From Cordia subcordata (Eukaryota; Streptophyta; Magnoliopsida; Boraginales; Cordiaceae), in NCBI GenBank assembly GCA_028554755.1, contig JAPTOF010000025.1, positions 186,001 to 250,000 of the forward strand: 64,000 nt of DNA, given 5' to 3'. Position 1 is the first letter of the stretch, and each line of letters begins with the position of its first letter. Made by a program: the position numbers and the translations under genes. The notes below the pieces were generated by a model. The model saw nothing but the letters and a program-made list of their open reading frames with translations. It searched no databases and was not told the DNA's origin. This document shows, piece by piece, positions 10,584 to 21,910 of the stretch.

Positions 10584-13500
10584 CTAGACAAGAATATCTT
10601 CAAGTTTCCACAATTTACAAAGGGTTTTGTTCATATGTGTTGAAGGAAACTTCCTACTACAAGAGATTTTAACTCTAACATCATTGAAAATTGTATTACA
10701 AACAAACTCCTCTGCCTTTGCTTCATTCTTGAAAATTCTTCTATTTCTTTCCATCCAGATGAGATAAACTGTTGCGCCCAAGAGATGCTTGAGGATTGAT
10801 GCTTTCAAATGCTTCTCACGGGCAAATGGAGTGATGTAGTTGAAGATTTCTTGCCAACAAATAAGGCTCTCCGGAACAAGAGTTAACGATAAGCCAAATC
10901 TCCAAATACGCCTAGTAAAACTACATTAAAAAAAGTGATGATCTCTAGTCTCGCATCCCATATAGCAAAAGATGCATGTGGTGTTGATGTTAAGCCCCCA
11001 ATGTGAAATTCTGAATCTTGTGCTAAGGCGATCATGATGTGCAAGCCAAACAATAAAACCATGCCTTGGGTTGTGACCTTTATGCCAAAATGATGTTATG
11101 TCCACTGAAGTAATTACCTTTAATTCTAATATGCTCCCAAGTATGTTTGAAAGAAAACCCCCCATTAGGGGAAAGAGTCCAAGCAAAAGAATCATGTGAA
11201 TTCTCATCAAGTGTAAAGCTTGGTGCTTCAATAGAGGAAAGTTGCAAAGGCCAACTCCAAGAACCATTGAGATAAATATCACTAACCTTTGCATAGATGG
11301 ATGGGGTGGGAAGATATTGCTCCAATGCTCCATGAGTGGTCCATCATTATGCCAATTGTCAATCCAAAAGTGTGTATTCCTACCATTCCCAATGTTGTGC
11401 TTTATAATATTTCTTGCATCGCCACGGCACGCAAGGATGGCTTTGAAGATCCAACTAATATCTTGAGATGTTTGCATAATCCAAATGTAAGAATCCTTGA
11501 TATAATTGCAATGAATCCATTGGCTCCAAAGTGATTCTTTAATTGCATACATCCTCCAGAACATTTTGAGCATAAAGACTTTGTTGATTTCTTCAATTCT
11601 TCTAATGCCAAGACCACCTTCATTGAATGGCAACAAAGATCTTTCCATGCAACTTTGGGGCCCGTTCCTCTTGAAAGGAAAGCTTTAAACTTTGATTCAA
11701 TGGCTGCTAAGAGACCTTTTGGAAGAAGGATACCATTAGCCCAATATGCACAAATTTGAATGAGAGTGGACTTGATAAGAACAAGTCTACCCGCAAAGGA
11801 GAGCCAATTGTTGCACCAAGCATCAAGTCGTGCATTAATCTTCTCCAAGGTTTGCTTGCCAAGGTTTGCGACATCTATATTAATGGTCAATGGACTTGGC
11901 CTTTAAATCTTCTCCATGTCCAGATTCCACTTGTCAATCTTGATGAAAATGTCCATGATTCTTCTCTTTGGCTGCCTTCAAAGAACGGTAATTTTTCATT
12001 TAAGCTTACTTGGGATCATATTCGTAAGAAGGGTCATACAGTTAACTGGCGCAATTTGGTTTGGCACAAAGGTCATAACCCTAGACATGGTTTCATTTGC
12101 TGGCTTGTTTTTCATGATCGGCTTTCAACTCTTCAAAAATTATTAAGTTGGGGACTCATTGCAAACCCACTTTGTATCTTTGTCGCATGGGTTGTGAAAC
12201 AAGAGATCACCTTTTTTTCGAATGTAGCTTCACACGCAGAATTTGGAGACATGGTCTTGCAATCTCCCTTGTTCCAGAGAAGTTGATTTGTTGGGATGAA
12301 ATTTGTGCCTATCTCACACCTTTTGCTCTTGAAAATAACTTGAAAGCTACTATCCTTAAGCATCTTCTTGGAGCATCCGTTTACCACATTTGGGTTGAAA
12401 GAAACCAGCGTATTTTCAAGCAAGCAGCAAAAACGGAGGATCAAATCACAAGTATTATCTTCAATGAAGTTAGAACTCGTATTATCTTTGGTAGGAAATT
12501 TCCTTCAAATGCGCTAAATATTGCCTTAAGTAAATTGTGGAAATTAGATGAGATACTTGGTTAGGTTTCTCCATTCCTTTTTCTGATTCTTGTACTTGAA
12601 TGTTTCTTTTATGAAATCTTACTTACTCAGCAAAAAAAAAAAGAGTGGGTAGCAATCCGACTTTCTAAGCTTCCTAGAGACAAGTGGAATGCCTAGATAC
12701 CGGATAGGAAGTTCACCCTCATGGAAACCCACTTTTCTAATAATGGCAGCTTTGTTTTCATTTGAAATTCCCCCAAAGAAAATGTCACTCTTGGAAGGGT
12801 TAATGTTCAGCATGGATAAAGTTGCAAAGGTCTTCAATGTGTCCATAATGCAATCAATGGAAGATAAATCACCTTTGCAAAAAATGAAGAGATCATCTGC
12901 AAAACAAAGATGATTAAGCTTTAATCTTGTGCATTTAGGATGAAAATGAAATCTTGGGTTATCTTCCAATTTATTCATCAAACAAGATAGCGCCTCCATA
13001 CAAATGACAAAAGGTAAGGTGAAATGGGATCCCTTGCCTTATGCCATTAGCACCAAAAAAATAACCTTCCAAACCACCATTAATTGCAATAGAGAAGCTA
13101 GGTGTAGTAACACAAGCCATAATCCACTTCACAAAGCCATGAGGAAATCCAAAAGCAAGAAGAGTGCATTCAAGAAAATTCCAATTCAAAGAATCAAAAG
13201 CTTTCATGATATCCACCTTGAGAGCACATCTAGGTGAGATATGTTTTCTAGAATAACCCCTCAAAAGATCATGAGCAATGAGAATATTCTAGATAATATG
13301 TCTATTATGGATAAAGGCTGATTGGTTCCAAGAAATGATGTGAGGCAGGCATGGTTTGAGCCTATTTGCAATGATTTTAGATATGCACTTGTAAATGGTA
13401 TTGCAACAAGAAATCGGCCTAAAATCTCTAACCAAAGAAGGGTTTGGGATTTTAGGTATGAGGGTAATAATTGTTGCATTTACCTCCTTGAGAAGCATGC

Positions 13501-14968
13501 TTGACTCAAAGAAAGATTTGATGGCATTTGTCACATCTTCCTTCACAATCTCCCAAGCCACCATATAAAAATGAGAGGTATAGCCATCCGGTCCCGGGCT
13601 CTTGTTAGGATGAAGAGAGAAGATAGCTTCCTTGATTTCTTGATTTGTAATGGGTGCACAAAGATTGGCAGCAAGCTCATTATCAATAGCCTTCCCAATA
13701 ATGCTTTTAACCAAGTCCACACAAGCATGAGAGGTAGTCGGAGTTCCAAGGAGTTTTTTGAAGTAGTAAATGAACTCTTTCTTCACTTCAAAATCCTCTA
13801 AAAGAAGCTGGCCATTTTCATTCTTGATTGCTTTGATGGTGTTTTTAAGCCTTCTCCCATTCACAGCTTTGAAAAAGAAAGTAGAATTAGAATCACCTTC
13901 TTTAATCCAAGAAAGCCTAGATTTTTGATAGAGCATAGCTTTATAAGAGGATTCAAGCTCTTCCAAATTGACCATAAGTTCCTTTCCTTGTCAAGAAGGG
14001 CTATATTGTTCATTCCATTATGAATGGCACATTGCAAAAGACCAATTTCCTCACGAATCTTCTTGATGGTAAAAGGAATGCAAGCAAAGTGCTCCTTGTC
14101 AAAAGACTTGAGTGCTTTCTTGAGAATTTTTTGCTTTTGATAAAGGATGAACATTGGAGTACCAAAGACCCGTGTACTCCAATATTCATGAACAAGCTTC
14201 AAGAAATCATGGTGAGAAGTCCAAACATTATAAAACTTAAAAGGCTTAGGAGAAGAAAGCCAAGCCTTACAAATTTGCTTAATGAGAGGGCAATGGTTAG
14301 AGGCTTCGGGAGGGTCCACCAAGAGAAAAGAATCTTGAAAGGTATGAATCCAATTTGCATTAACCAAAGCCCTATCAATCTTGTTGGCCAAGAAATTATT
14401 TTCATTTCCCTTGTTAGTCCAAGTGAAGTGCGGTCCATGCGATTTTGCTTCATGAAGCCCAGTCTTGGCAACAAATCTTTGAAAGTTCCAAGCACTCTTT
14501 GGAATTGAATGGGAGGAGGACTTATCACCATAATGCAGCACTTCATTAAAATCTCCCATGATACAAAGTTCACTTCCATTACACCAAATGCACCATTCCT
14601 CAAGTTTACTCCAAAGTTTGTTTCTTTTGGAAGCATCATTATGACCATAGACAAAAGCCACAAAGATAGATTTGTGGATATGATCATCAAAATTAAAAAG
14701 AAGGGCTTGCTCACAAGAGTCAACAAAAGTGGCAAGAATGCTCTTTTTCCAAAACAGCCATATACGCCCTTTCACCATGTCATCAATGTAGTTGTTAAAA
14801 CCCATATTCCAAAAAGCGGTGCTGATTTGATTAAAGTGATCAAGGGAAACCACTTTATTCTCCAAAATACAAATAACATCCAAGCAATGCTTATTAATCA
14901 GCACTTTGGCTTCCCTTGCTTATTTGGGGAATTAAAGCCCCTAATATTCTAAGTGCAAAGTTTCATTG
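10584..14968 (-). pseudogene. Family C ORF2: endonuclease-RT-zf-RVT, broken
   Basis: Starts at 14968 (MKLCT, then a TAG where W of the SWNIRG motif should be) with a frameshift soon after. The endonuclease is open from 14904 (LINKHCLD, MGDFNEVLHYGDKS, NHCPLI) into the linker for 347 codons. The RT follows (13975-12645; SPGPDGYTSHFYM, SWNQSAFIHNR, KVDIMKAFDSLNWNF, FADD). A plus-strand family B piece then splits the thumb at 11849-12642, and the zf-RVT part runs from about 11640 to the stop at 10584 (KLEDILV). Frameshifts near 13260, 13010 and 11640 add to the damage. Confidence 0.88.
11849..12642 (+). mobile_element. Family B 3' fragment (zf-RVT) nested in family C
   Basis: A 5'-truncated family B LINE of about 0.8 kb. 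It starts at TTTGCTTGCCAAGG, encodes the zf-RVT domain (NFSFKLTWDHIRKKGH, HNPRHGFICWLVFHDRLST, FFECSFTRRIW in another frame, HIWVERNQRIFKQ), stops after KLDEILG near 12564, and ends CTTACTTACTCAGC-A(11). It interrupts the family C thumb between CTCCAAG and GAGTGGGTAG. No TSD longer than about 4 bp is visible. It keeps four Gs at the SWGL position where the two long B copies have five. Confidence 0.87.
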
Positions 14969-17037
14969 GGAAGAGGAGAAGAAGTACTAGGCCCTGGGCT
15001 ACCATAACCTTTTGCATTTGGATTTTCTAATTCCTTGGTTGCCTCTTCAATGTTGCTGAATTATAATTCCCCTTCCTTAACATCCCCCACAGTATCAAGT
15101 GCTTCAAAAAGATTTGTAGATTTTGAGCATGTGGGATCTTGAAAAACCTTAGAGGGAGGAGATGGCCAAGAGATGAGATTTTCCTTAAAAGATGGCTGAA
15201 CATCCTCCTTAGTATCCTTAGTTGCATCTTGAATCTTCATAGAAGAATGTTTTCTTTCCACAACTTGCCACTCATTATGGACTTTAGGAGCTTGCTTCGG
15301 AAAATTCCTTAGCGGAGGAGGGGCATTAGGCTTTCTTGGACATTTTTCTTCAACATGGCCAACCGCTTTGCGATGGCTACATTTGATTGGGCTCCAAGCA
15401 TATTCAACATCAACTTTTGATTGAGTACCATTTCTATGTTTAGGGAAAATAGCATCCAGCAGCTTGTCATCCAAATCAACCTCAATGCAAACTCTAGCAA
15501 ATTCAAGGTTTCTCCTTGATTCGGTGAGGGCATCCATTTGAATTGGTTTTCCAATGAATGAAGCAACATAACCTAATCCCTTTTAGAGTAAAGACTCATT
15601 GGTACATTCCATAATTTAACCCATAGAGGAACTTTCTTGCATGATAAGTTCACAAATTCAAGATTTGGCTCCCATTTTCTCAAAAGGAGTGGCCTATGAT
15701 TTACATGCCATAGTTGCTGCAACACTTTTTGGCAATACTCCTCTTTCTCAAATTTAAAGATAATAAGTCCCTTTCCTTTTGTGAAGATTTCAACCTTGCC
15801 AAACTTCCACCAAGCAAAATTAACCATATTTCTAATTAAGAAAAGTGGAGGAGCTCTAAGAATTGCCCAACTAAGCAATGTGTCCAATATCTATCCCCAT
15901 CTTCATAAAGGTCCTCCGGGGGATCTTGCACAATTCTACTTCCTTCAACAATGTTAATAACATGCTCTTCTTCAAACTTAAGATTGGTTTCCATATATTC
16001 AGCAAAAACACCTCCCCAATCAGAATAAGGCTCATTAGGAGTTGGTTCATACCTAACCTTTGGTGGCTTTTTCCATGCATTATGACGGGTTGAGGATGAT
16101 CTCCTTCTAAATGGCCTTTGTGCACATTTTCATCTCCTTGCCTTCTCGGATTTGTTCCCAAGGATTGCCTTGTGTTAAAGCTTAGCTTAGCATAACGAAA
16201 GTGAGGTTCAGCCCAATGAGATTTTTGTTGAGTGGCTTGTGCTTGCGTGGCATTATTAGCTTTGTTGGCATCCACTCTAGCATCCACCTCATTAAGTAGT
16301 GGGCCTGAGGTTTGTTTAGTGGGTCCAGCCGAGCTATTTAATTTCAATCCCTCAAGTGGAGGGAAATCTTCTAATGGAGCACGTGCTTCAAGTTCCTTAG
16401 GAAGTGAATCTGAATTTGAATGCTCTTTAGAGGTTTGTGTTGTCAAAGTTTGATTGGATGGGGCTGAAAAGGAGCTGTCATGGTGCTGAACCCCTTGCAA
16501 TATCCCTTGGGTAATACCTTTGTCCATGCCAACTAAGTGACCATCGGGTAAAAGACTACCACCCAATCTACCTTCTTCTTCAGCCATTGCACCATGGGAG
16601 GTCGAGAAAGCTTCATTACAAGGGTGAAAATGGCCATTAGCTTCGGGTTGATAAGCTTCAAGAGAGGATTGCTTCACAAGTTCCATTTCCGGATGCTTAT
16701 AACAAGAGTCCAACTCCATTCTCGGAGAAGATGGTGGAATTCGAGAGCTTGTTTTAAGTGTTAAGCTCTTAACCAAATCAGCCTTAGCTTTACTTTGAAC
16801 TTCAACATGCTCTTTGTAGGAGGAATCCACTTCTAAAGCTTCAAAAACTTCTTTAAAAACTTGACTTGAGGTTGATTGAGCATCTTCACTAGCGAGTGGT
16901 GAAGAGGCCGAATCAACCTCATTATTTGAGGATGAAGAGCCCGATTTGGCAACTGAAAAAGCATCCAAAGTTTGCTTCGTACCATTAAGCCGAGCACTAG
17001 ATCTCACCGGAGAAGAAACCTTCTTCTTCTTGCCCAT
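14965..17037 (-). pseudogene. Family C ORF1: DUF4283 and zinc knuckle, broken
   Basis: Begins at 17037 (MGKKKKVSSPVRSSARLNG). N-terminal landmarks shared with other families: VDSASSP, SEDAQSTSSQVFKEVFEAL, LVKSL and EDFPPL. The frame is open to about 16100, then shifts. The DUF4283 domain lies at about 15970-15450 (HCLVGQF-like, FAWWKFGKVEIFTKGKGLII, NVPMSLYSK, ALTESRRNLEFARVCIEVDL) in two further frames. The knuckle CSHRKAVGHVEEKC (about 15390-15350) has its second Cys replaced by Arg. It ends by ATGA overlap with ORF2. Likely role when intact: RNA-binding chaperone of the retrotransposition particle. Confidence 0.85.
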
Positions 17038-17228
17038 GAAGACCAATGAAAGAGGCTACGTGAATGGGGATGTGTTGTGAAAGAAAAGTGTTTGATTAAT
17101 GGATGATGGTGGAGATATGGTGGTGACGTGTGGAGAAGATGTGGTGGCTGGAAGCAAAAATTCTAGAGAGAAGGGAGAGTATTTTCATGGTAGAGAGTTT
17201 TTAAGCTGGGATTTCTTTTCCTTTTGAT
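17038..17228 (-). promoter_or_regulatory. Family C 5' UTR (presumed internal promoter)
   Basis: About 190 bp between the 5' TSD and the ORF1 start. On the sense strand it contains CTCTACCATGAAAA followed by CTCTCCCTTCTCTCTAGA, a pyrimidine-rich leader block that recurs at the 5' ends of families B, F and the ORF1-only elements. LINE 5' UTRs usually hold the promoter; this role is inferred from position and from recurrence. Confidence 0.45.
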
Positions 17229-18501
17229 ATGATGAAGGAGAGATTGTTGAGCCATCTCCACCAAGGATGGTACAAAAGGAGCAACCAAAAGAATCAAATT
17301 CTTTCAAAGCAGTTGATAAGTTTACAAATGGAGAGGATGAAGAAATTGATCATACAACAAACTTTGGCAGCCACTTGGATGAGCAAAATTGTGAAGGAAA
17401 TGATGCTTTGGACCCGAGGTCCAACCCCCCTCTTGAGAAATGATTGGTTCTTGGAATATTAGGGGTCTAAACTCCCCTTGCAAACAAAAAGAAGTGAAGG
17501 CTTTAATCAACAATTGGAAACCAAGGTAAATGAGAACAATGCCATTGCCAACTATTTCAGCACCTAGGGTTTTGCGAATCACACGGATGAGAATACGAGA
17601 GGAAGACTTCGGCTCTTTTGAAGAAATCATCTCAAAATCAACATCGTTGATAGCATGGAACAAGGTATTCTTTGTCATCTCTCCATTGCTGCAAATTGCT
17701 CTTTTTTCATTGGATTTATCTATGGAAAGAGCACTCCCTCATGTAGGAGGTTGCTTTGGAAAAAAAATTAAATTTGGAGTGATTGGTGTCTGGATGGTCC
17801 AATTCGCATTATGGGTGATTTCAATGAAATCCTTCATGATGGGGATAGATCCACTTCCTGGAGTATTCCATCTAGTGCATATGATTTCAAACAATGTGTT
17901 TCTCAAGCCAAATTACACGAAATAGAAGCTTTTGGTCCGCACTTCACATGGTCCATCCGAAGCTCACATGGAAACTACATTGCAAGCAAAATCGATCGGG
18001 CACTCGTTAATTCACAATGGATGGAGCACATGGAGAACTCTTTTCTCTTGGTTGACGATCCCGGTATTTCAGATCATTGCCCTCTCATTTTGCATACCAA
18101 CTTGATCATGCATTCCTCGCCAAAGCCATTCAAATTCTACAATGCATGGACATCTCATGAATTCTTTTTACCTTTTGTGGAAAAGCATTAGAGTGCACGG
18201 GTTTTTGGCACTCCAATTTTCTTTTTATTCCAAAAGCAAAAGTATCTCAAGAAGGCATTGAAGGAGTTTGATAAGACTTATTACTCTTGCATCCCACATC
18301 AAATTGGTCACCACAAGGATAACCTCAGATTGGTGCAGGTTGACATTCTCAACGGGTTTGTTAATGCGTAGAACATTAACCAGGAAAAGGAGATCATGTT
18401 GAAGATTGAAGAACCTGAGAGCATTCATAAACACATGCCCCACCAAAAATCTAGACTCCAATGGATTAAGCATGATGACACAAATTCAAGCTTCTTTCAC
18501 A
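17229..18501 (+). pseudogene. Array unit 2, first part: ORF1 tail and endonuclease (type I)
   Basis: Resumes after the TSD with the ORF1 tail and has the ATGA overlap at 17440. The endonuclease relic has MGDFNEILHDGDRS (17811 on) and SDHCPLIL, open for 126 codons. About 35 bp are missing near 17512 (before LETKVN), the LWLFW tryptophan is TGA, and TGG is TAG near 18190. The linker ends abruptly at TTCTTTCACA, where the RT would normally continue. Confidence 0.8.
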
Positions 18502-20889
18502 AGCATGGAACAACGTATTCTTTGTCATCTCTCCATTGCTGCAAATTGCTCTTTTTTCATTGGATTTATCTATGGAAAGAACACTCCCTCATCGAGGAGA
18601 TTGCTTTGGAAAAAAATTAAAATTTGGAGTGATTGGTGTCTGGATGGTCCACTTTGCATTATGGGTGATTTCAATGAAATCCTTCATGATGGGGATAGAT
18701 CCACTTCCTGGAGTATTCCATCTAGTGCATATGATTTCAATCAATGTGTTGCTCAAGCCAAATTACACGAAATAAGAGCTTTTGGTCCGCACTTCGCATG
18801 GTCCAACCAAAGCTCAAATGGAAACTACATTGCAAGCAAAATCGATCGGGCACTCGTTAATCCACAACGGATGGGGCACATGGAGAACTCTTTCCTCTTG
18901 GTTGACAATCCCGGTATTTCAGATCATTGCCCTCTCATTTTGCATACCAACTTGATCATGCATTCCTCCCCAAAGCCGTTCAAATTCTACAATGCATGGA
19001 CATCTCATGAATTCTTTTTACCTTTTATGGAAAAGCATTGGAGTGCGCGGGTTTTTACAGTCCAATTTTCTTTTTATTCCAAAAGCAAAAGTATCTCAAG
19101 AAGGCATTGAAGGAGTTTGATAAGACTTATTACTCTTGCATCCCACATCAAATTGGTCACCACAAGGATAACCTCAGATTGGTGCAGGTTGACATTCTCA
19201 ACGGGTTTGTTAATGAGTAGAACATTAACCAGGAAAAGGAGATCATGTTGAAGATTGAAGAACCTGAGAGCATTCATAAACACATGCCCCACCAAAAATC
19301 TAGACTCCAATGGATTAAGCATGATGACACAAATTCAAGCTTCTTTCACAATGTTATAAAAGGAAGAAGAAGCAAGAGCACTATTAATGCTATCATGAAT
19401 GATGATGGCACTCTCCTTACCTCTTGTAAGGATATCAAGGCTGAATTCATTTCCTATTTCAAGCATCTCCTTGGTACTCCAAAGTCTACACATGCCAATG
19501 TGAACACCATTAAAGGTATTCTTGGGAAAACTATTGGGGAGGATCTCTCGGCCAACCTTGCTGCTCCTGTCACCTTGGACGAGATCAAGAACACTCTCTT
19601 CTCCATTAATCCCACCAAAGTCCGGGCTCACATTTCTATATGAATGCTTGGAATATTGTGGGTGGTGACGTTCTCAATGCTATTAGCTCCTTTTTTCACA
19701 CCTCCAAGAAGCTCCTTAAAGAGGTAAATGCAACATACATTGCTCTTGTACCTAAAGTCCATAACCTCACAAAGGTTAAAGACTTTAGGCCCATTTCTTG
19801 TTGCAATACAATTTACAAATGTATTTCCAAGATCCTTGCAAATAGAATTAAAGCTTGCCTACCTTCTATTATTTCCTGGAATCAGTCTGCTTTTATTGAA
19901 GGAAGGCTCATTAATGAGAACATTCTTCTTGCTCATGACATATTTAGAGGCTATTCTAGAGCCCATATCTCTCCAAGATGTGCTTTGAAAGTTGACATCA
20001 TGAAAGCTTTTGACTCTCTTAGTTGGGATTTCATTGAAACTACTCTTCATGCTTTTGGTTTTCCAAGCACCTTTATTGGATGGATTATGGCATGTATTAC
20101 CACTCCTAGTTTCTCCATCTCCGTTAATGGAAGTCTTGAAGGGTTTTGCAAAGGGGCAAATGGAATTAGGCACGGTGATCCTCTCTTCCCCTGTATCTTT
20201 GTTATTTGTATGGAAGTTCTTTCATCCATGCTTAACAAGCTTGAGCATAACCCAAGTTTTGGGTACCATCCCAAATGTGCAAAACTGAAGCTAAATCACA
20301 TTTGCTTTGCGGATGACCTTTTCATCTTTTGTAGGGGAAACTTGGCGTCCATAAATCCCATTTTGGAAATTTTGAAGGAGTACCACTGGTTCTCGGGACT
20401 CAAGGTAAACAGCAACAAAAGTGATGCATTCTTTGGGGGTGTTTCACAAAATGTTAAGCAACTCATCCTTGGAAAACTTGACTTTCAAGAAGGTCAATTG
20501 CCTATAAGGTACTTATGTGTGCCTTTGGTCACCCGCAAACTTCGAAAAGGAGATTGTGGACCTCTCTTGGAAAAAAATTAATGGGAGAATTGAGCAATGG
20601 ACAACTAAATGGCTTTCTTATGCGGGAAGACTTCTCCTCATCAAATCCACTCTTCAACAAATTTGTGCATATTGGGCTAGAAACTTACTCATACCTAAAT
20701 GCATCATCAAGGAAATTGAATCAAAGTCTAATGCCTTCCTTTGGAGAGACACGGGTGCTAGGATTGGTTGGAACAACATTTGTATGCCACAGGATGAGGG
20801 TGGCTTGGGAGTTAGATCTACTGGAGAAATCAACCACACTTACTTCATCAAGGTTTTTTGGAGAATGTATGCTCACAGGGACACACTTT
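18502..20889 (+). pseudogene. Array unit 2, second part: endonuclease-RT (type II)
   Basis: Restarts inside the endonuclease at GCATGGAACAACG. The endonuclease has GDFNEILHDGDRS and SDHCPLIL, then the shared TAG after NGFVNE (19218-19220). The RT frame 19640-20581 is open for 313 codons, because this unit has six Ts before the CACACC of the HTSKKLLKEV stretch where the other units have five. It holds FRPISCCNTIYKC, NQSAFIEGR, KVDIMKAFDSL and FADDLFIF, but GIRQGDPLSP reads GIRHGDPLFP, so activity is doubtful. It ends at the shared LLEKN stop. Confidence 0.85.
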
Positions 20890-21398
20890 TTGTTAAAATG
20901 AAGAATGTTCCCCTTTGTCTTTGGTCAAAAAGAGGCTTTAGCTATTTAGGCTCCTTCATTGGGAAACCAATCCAAATTGATGCTCTTGCGGAATCAAGGA
21001 GGAATCTTGAATATGCGAGAATTTGCATTGAGGTTAAGTTGGAGGAAAAATCGCAGGATGAAATTTTCCCAAAGTTAAGGGATGGAACAAGAACTCGAGT
21101 TTGCGTGGAATACGCGTGGAAACCGAGTGTTTGCACTCATTGTAAGATGGTAGGTCAGTTGGTTGATCAATGTCCGTCAAGACCAAACTTGTTGCCACAA
21201 AAAACTCAAGACACAAAGATGCCTCGAGACTCAAAAACATTGGATACATGGAAAGTGGTTGGGAACAGAAAGGGGTCCAAGGAAGGAAGTGATCCACGCT
21301 TTGAGAAGCAAGAAGAGATTTCATCTACTTCTAAAGCAAGACAAGATGATGAAGGAGAGTTTGTTGAGCCATCTCCACCAAGGATGGTGCAAAAATAG
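20517..21398 (+). CDS. RT thumb-DUF4283-CCHC fusion ORF, junction 2/3
   Basis: The longest fusion frame: 293 codons. About 20 residues of frame-shifted lead are followed by the RT thumb (residues about 21-120; INGRIEQW, GGLGVRSTGEINHTYFIKVF) and then the junction at DTLF/VKMKNVPLCLW. The DUF4283 C-terminal half (about 125-195) and an intact zinc knuckle CTHCKMVGQLVDQC (about 205-220, CX2CX4HX4C) come next, then a Ser/Lys-rich tail to a TAG after PRMVQK. Joining of ORF2 and ORF1 parts in one frame is seen directly. Translation is unproven, and the frame may be open by chance of recent amplification. Confidence 0.45.
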   Translation: MCLWSPANFEKEIVDLSWKKINGRIEQWTTKWLSYAGRLLLIKSTLQQICAYWARNLLIPKCIIKEIESKSNAFLWRDTGARIGWNNICMPQDEGGLGVRSTGEINHTYFIKVFWRMYAHRDTLFVKMKNVPLCLWSKRGFSYLGSFIGKPIQIDALAESRRNLEYARICIEVKLEEKSQDEIFPKLRDGTRTRVCVEYAWKPSVCTHCKMVGQLVDQCPSRPNLLPQKTQDTKMPRDSKTLDTWKVVGNRKGSKEGSDPRFEKQEEISSTSKARQDDEGEFVEPSPPRMVQK

Positions 21399-21694
21399 CA
21401 ACCAAAAGAATCAAATTCTTTCAAAGCAGTTGATAAGTTTAAAAGTGGAGAGGATGAAGAAATTGAGCATACAACAAACTAAGGCAGCCACTCGGATGAG
21501 CAAAATTCTGAAGGAAATGATGCTTTGGACCCGAGGTCCAATCCCTCCTCTTGAGAAATGATTGGTTCTTGGAATATTTGGGGTCTAAACGCCCCTCGCA
21601 AACAAAAAGAAGTGAAGGCTTGAATCAACAAGCACAAATTGGATAGTTTTTGTTTTTTGGAAACCAAGGTCAATGAGAACAATTCCGTTGCCAA
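21399..21694 (+). pseudogene. Array unit 3: ORF1 tail and endonuclease N-terminus
   Basis: After the fusion frame the ORF1 tail has a TAG at 21396-21398 and a TAA in YGSHS near 21481. The ATGA overlap is at 21558. The endonuclease begins MIGSWNIWGLN and is stopped by the type II TGA. It is cut at GTTGCCAA by the family B insertion and continues at 31271. Confidence 0.8.
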
Positions 21695-21910
21695 AAGGCA
21701 TGCATTACAACATCTAGCTTCTCTAATTTGGTTTCTCTCTCTACCATGAAACTCCTCTTCCTTCTCTCTAAAACTTTCAGCCACCCCCCCGCCACCATCC
21801 GCCACCTTCTCCTTCTCCTTTGAAATCTTTCTTCTTTTTCTTCTTTTCCTCCTCATTCTTTTCTTCTCCCCCTTGCTGTTTTCTCTTGCCTTTTCTCCCT
21901 TTTCTTTTTC
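21695..21910 (+). promoter_or_regulatory. Family B 5' UTR, pyrimidine-rich leader
   Basis: A strongly CT-biased strand (TTTCTCTCTCTACCATGAAAC, CTTCCTTCTCTCT, then CTTCTTTTTCTTCTTTTCC) before the ORF1 start at 21911. It is nearly identical to 49776-49949. The first 40 or so bases differ from the other copy. Promoter role inferred from LINE biology. Confidence 0.45.

Larger units (their letters stand above)
10502..17228 (-). mobile_element. Full-length family C LINE, interrupted once
   Basis: Reads leftward from a 5' UTR at 17228 to a poly(A) seen as the T-run at 10502-10510, with 3' end CTTACTTGATCCGC. The TSD is ATGATGAAGGAGAG (10488-10501 and 17229-17242), with no mismatch. Net length without the nested family B fragment (11849-12642) is about 5.93 kb, nearly the same as the full-length family B copy. 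It holds both ORFs, each with several breaks. Its target is the same spot of the array unit that family B hit at 49753. Confidence 0.9.
10043..20889 (+). repeat. Array unit 2, a hybrid of two unit types
   Basis: Net of the 6.7-kb family C insertion this unit is about 4.1 kb, roughly 0.85 kb longer than its neighbours, because the middle of the endonuclease to the linker occurs twice (17654-18501 and 18502-19350). The first copy carries type I bases, the second type II. The unit therefore contains a non-allelic join at 18501/18502. Confidence 0.85.

Noticed and set aside
18502..19350. Local tandem duplication by slippage in unit 2
   Set aside because: The two copies carry different unit-type bases, so a join between different units explains them better.
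19640..20581. RT as a group II intron maturase or retron
   Set aside because: Motif order with an upstream EEP endonuclease and a downstream zf-RVT in related copies is that of plant L1; no intron domains or msr/msd-like RNA are seen.
21725..21910. CT-rich leader as a stand-alone simple repeat
   Set aside because: It is the conserved 5' UTR of family B, the same as at 49776-49949.
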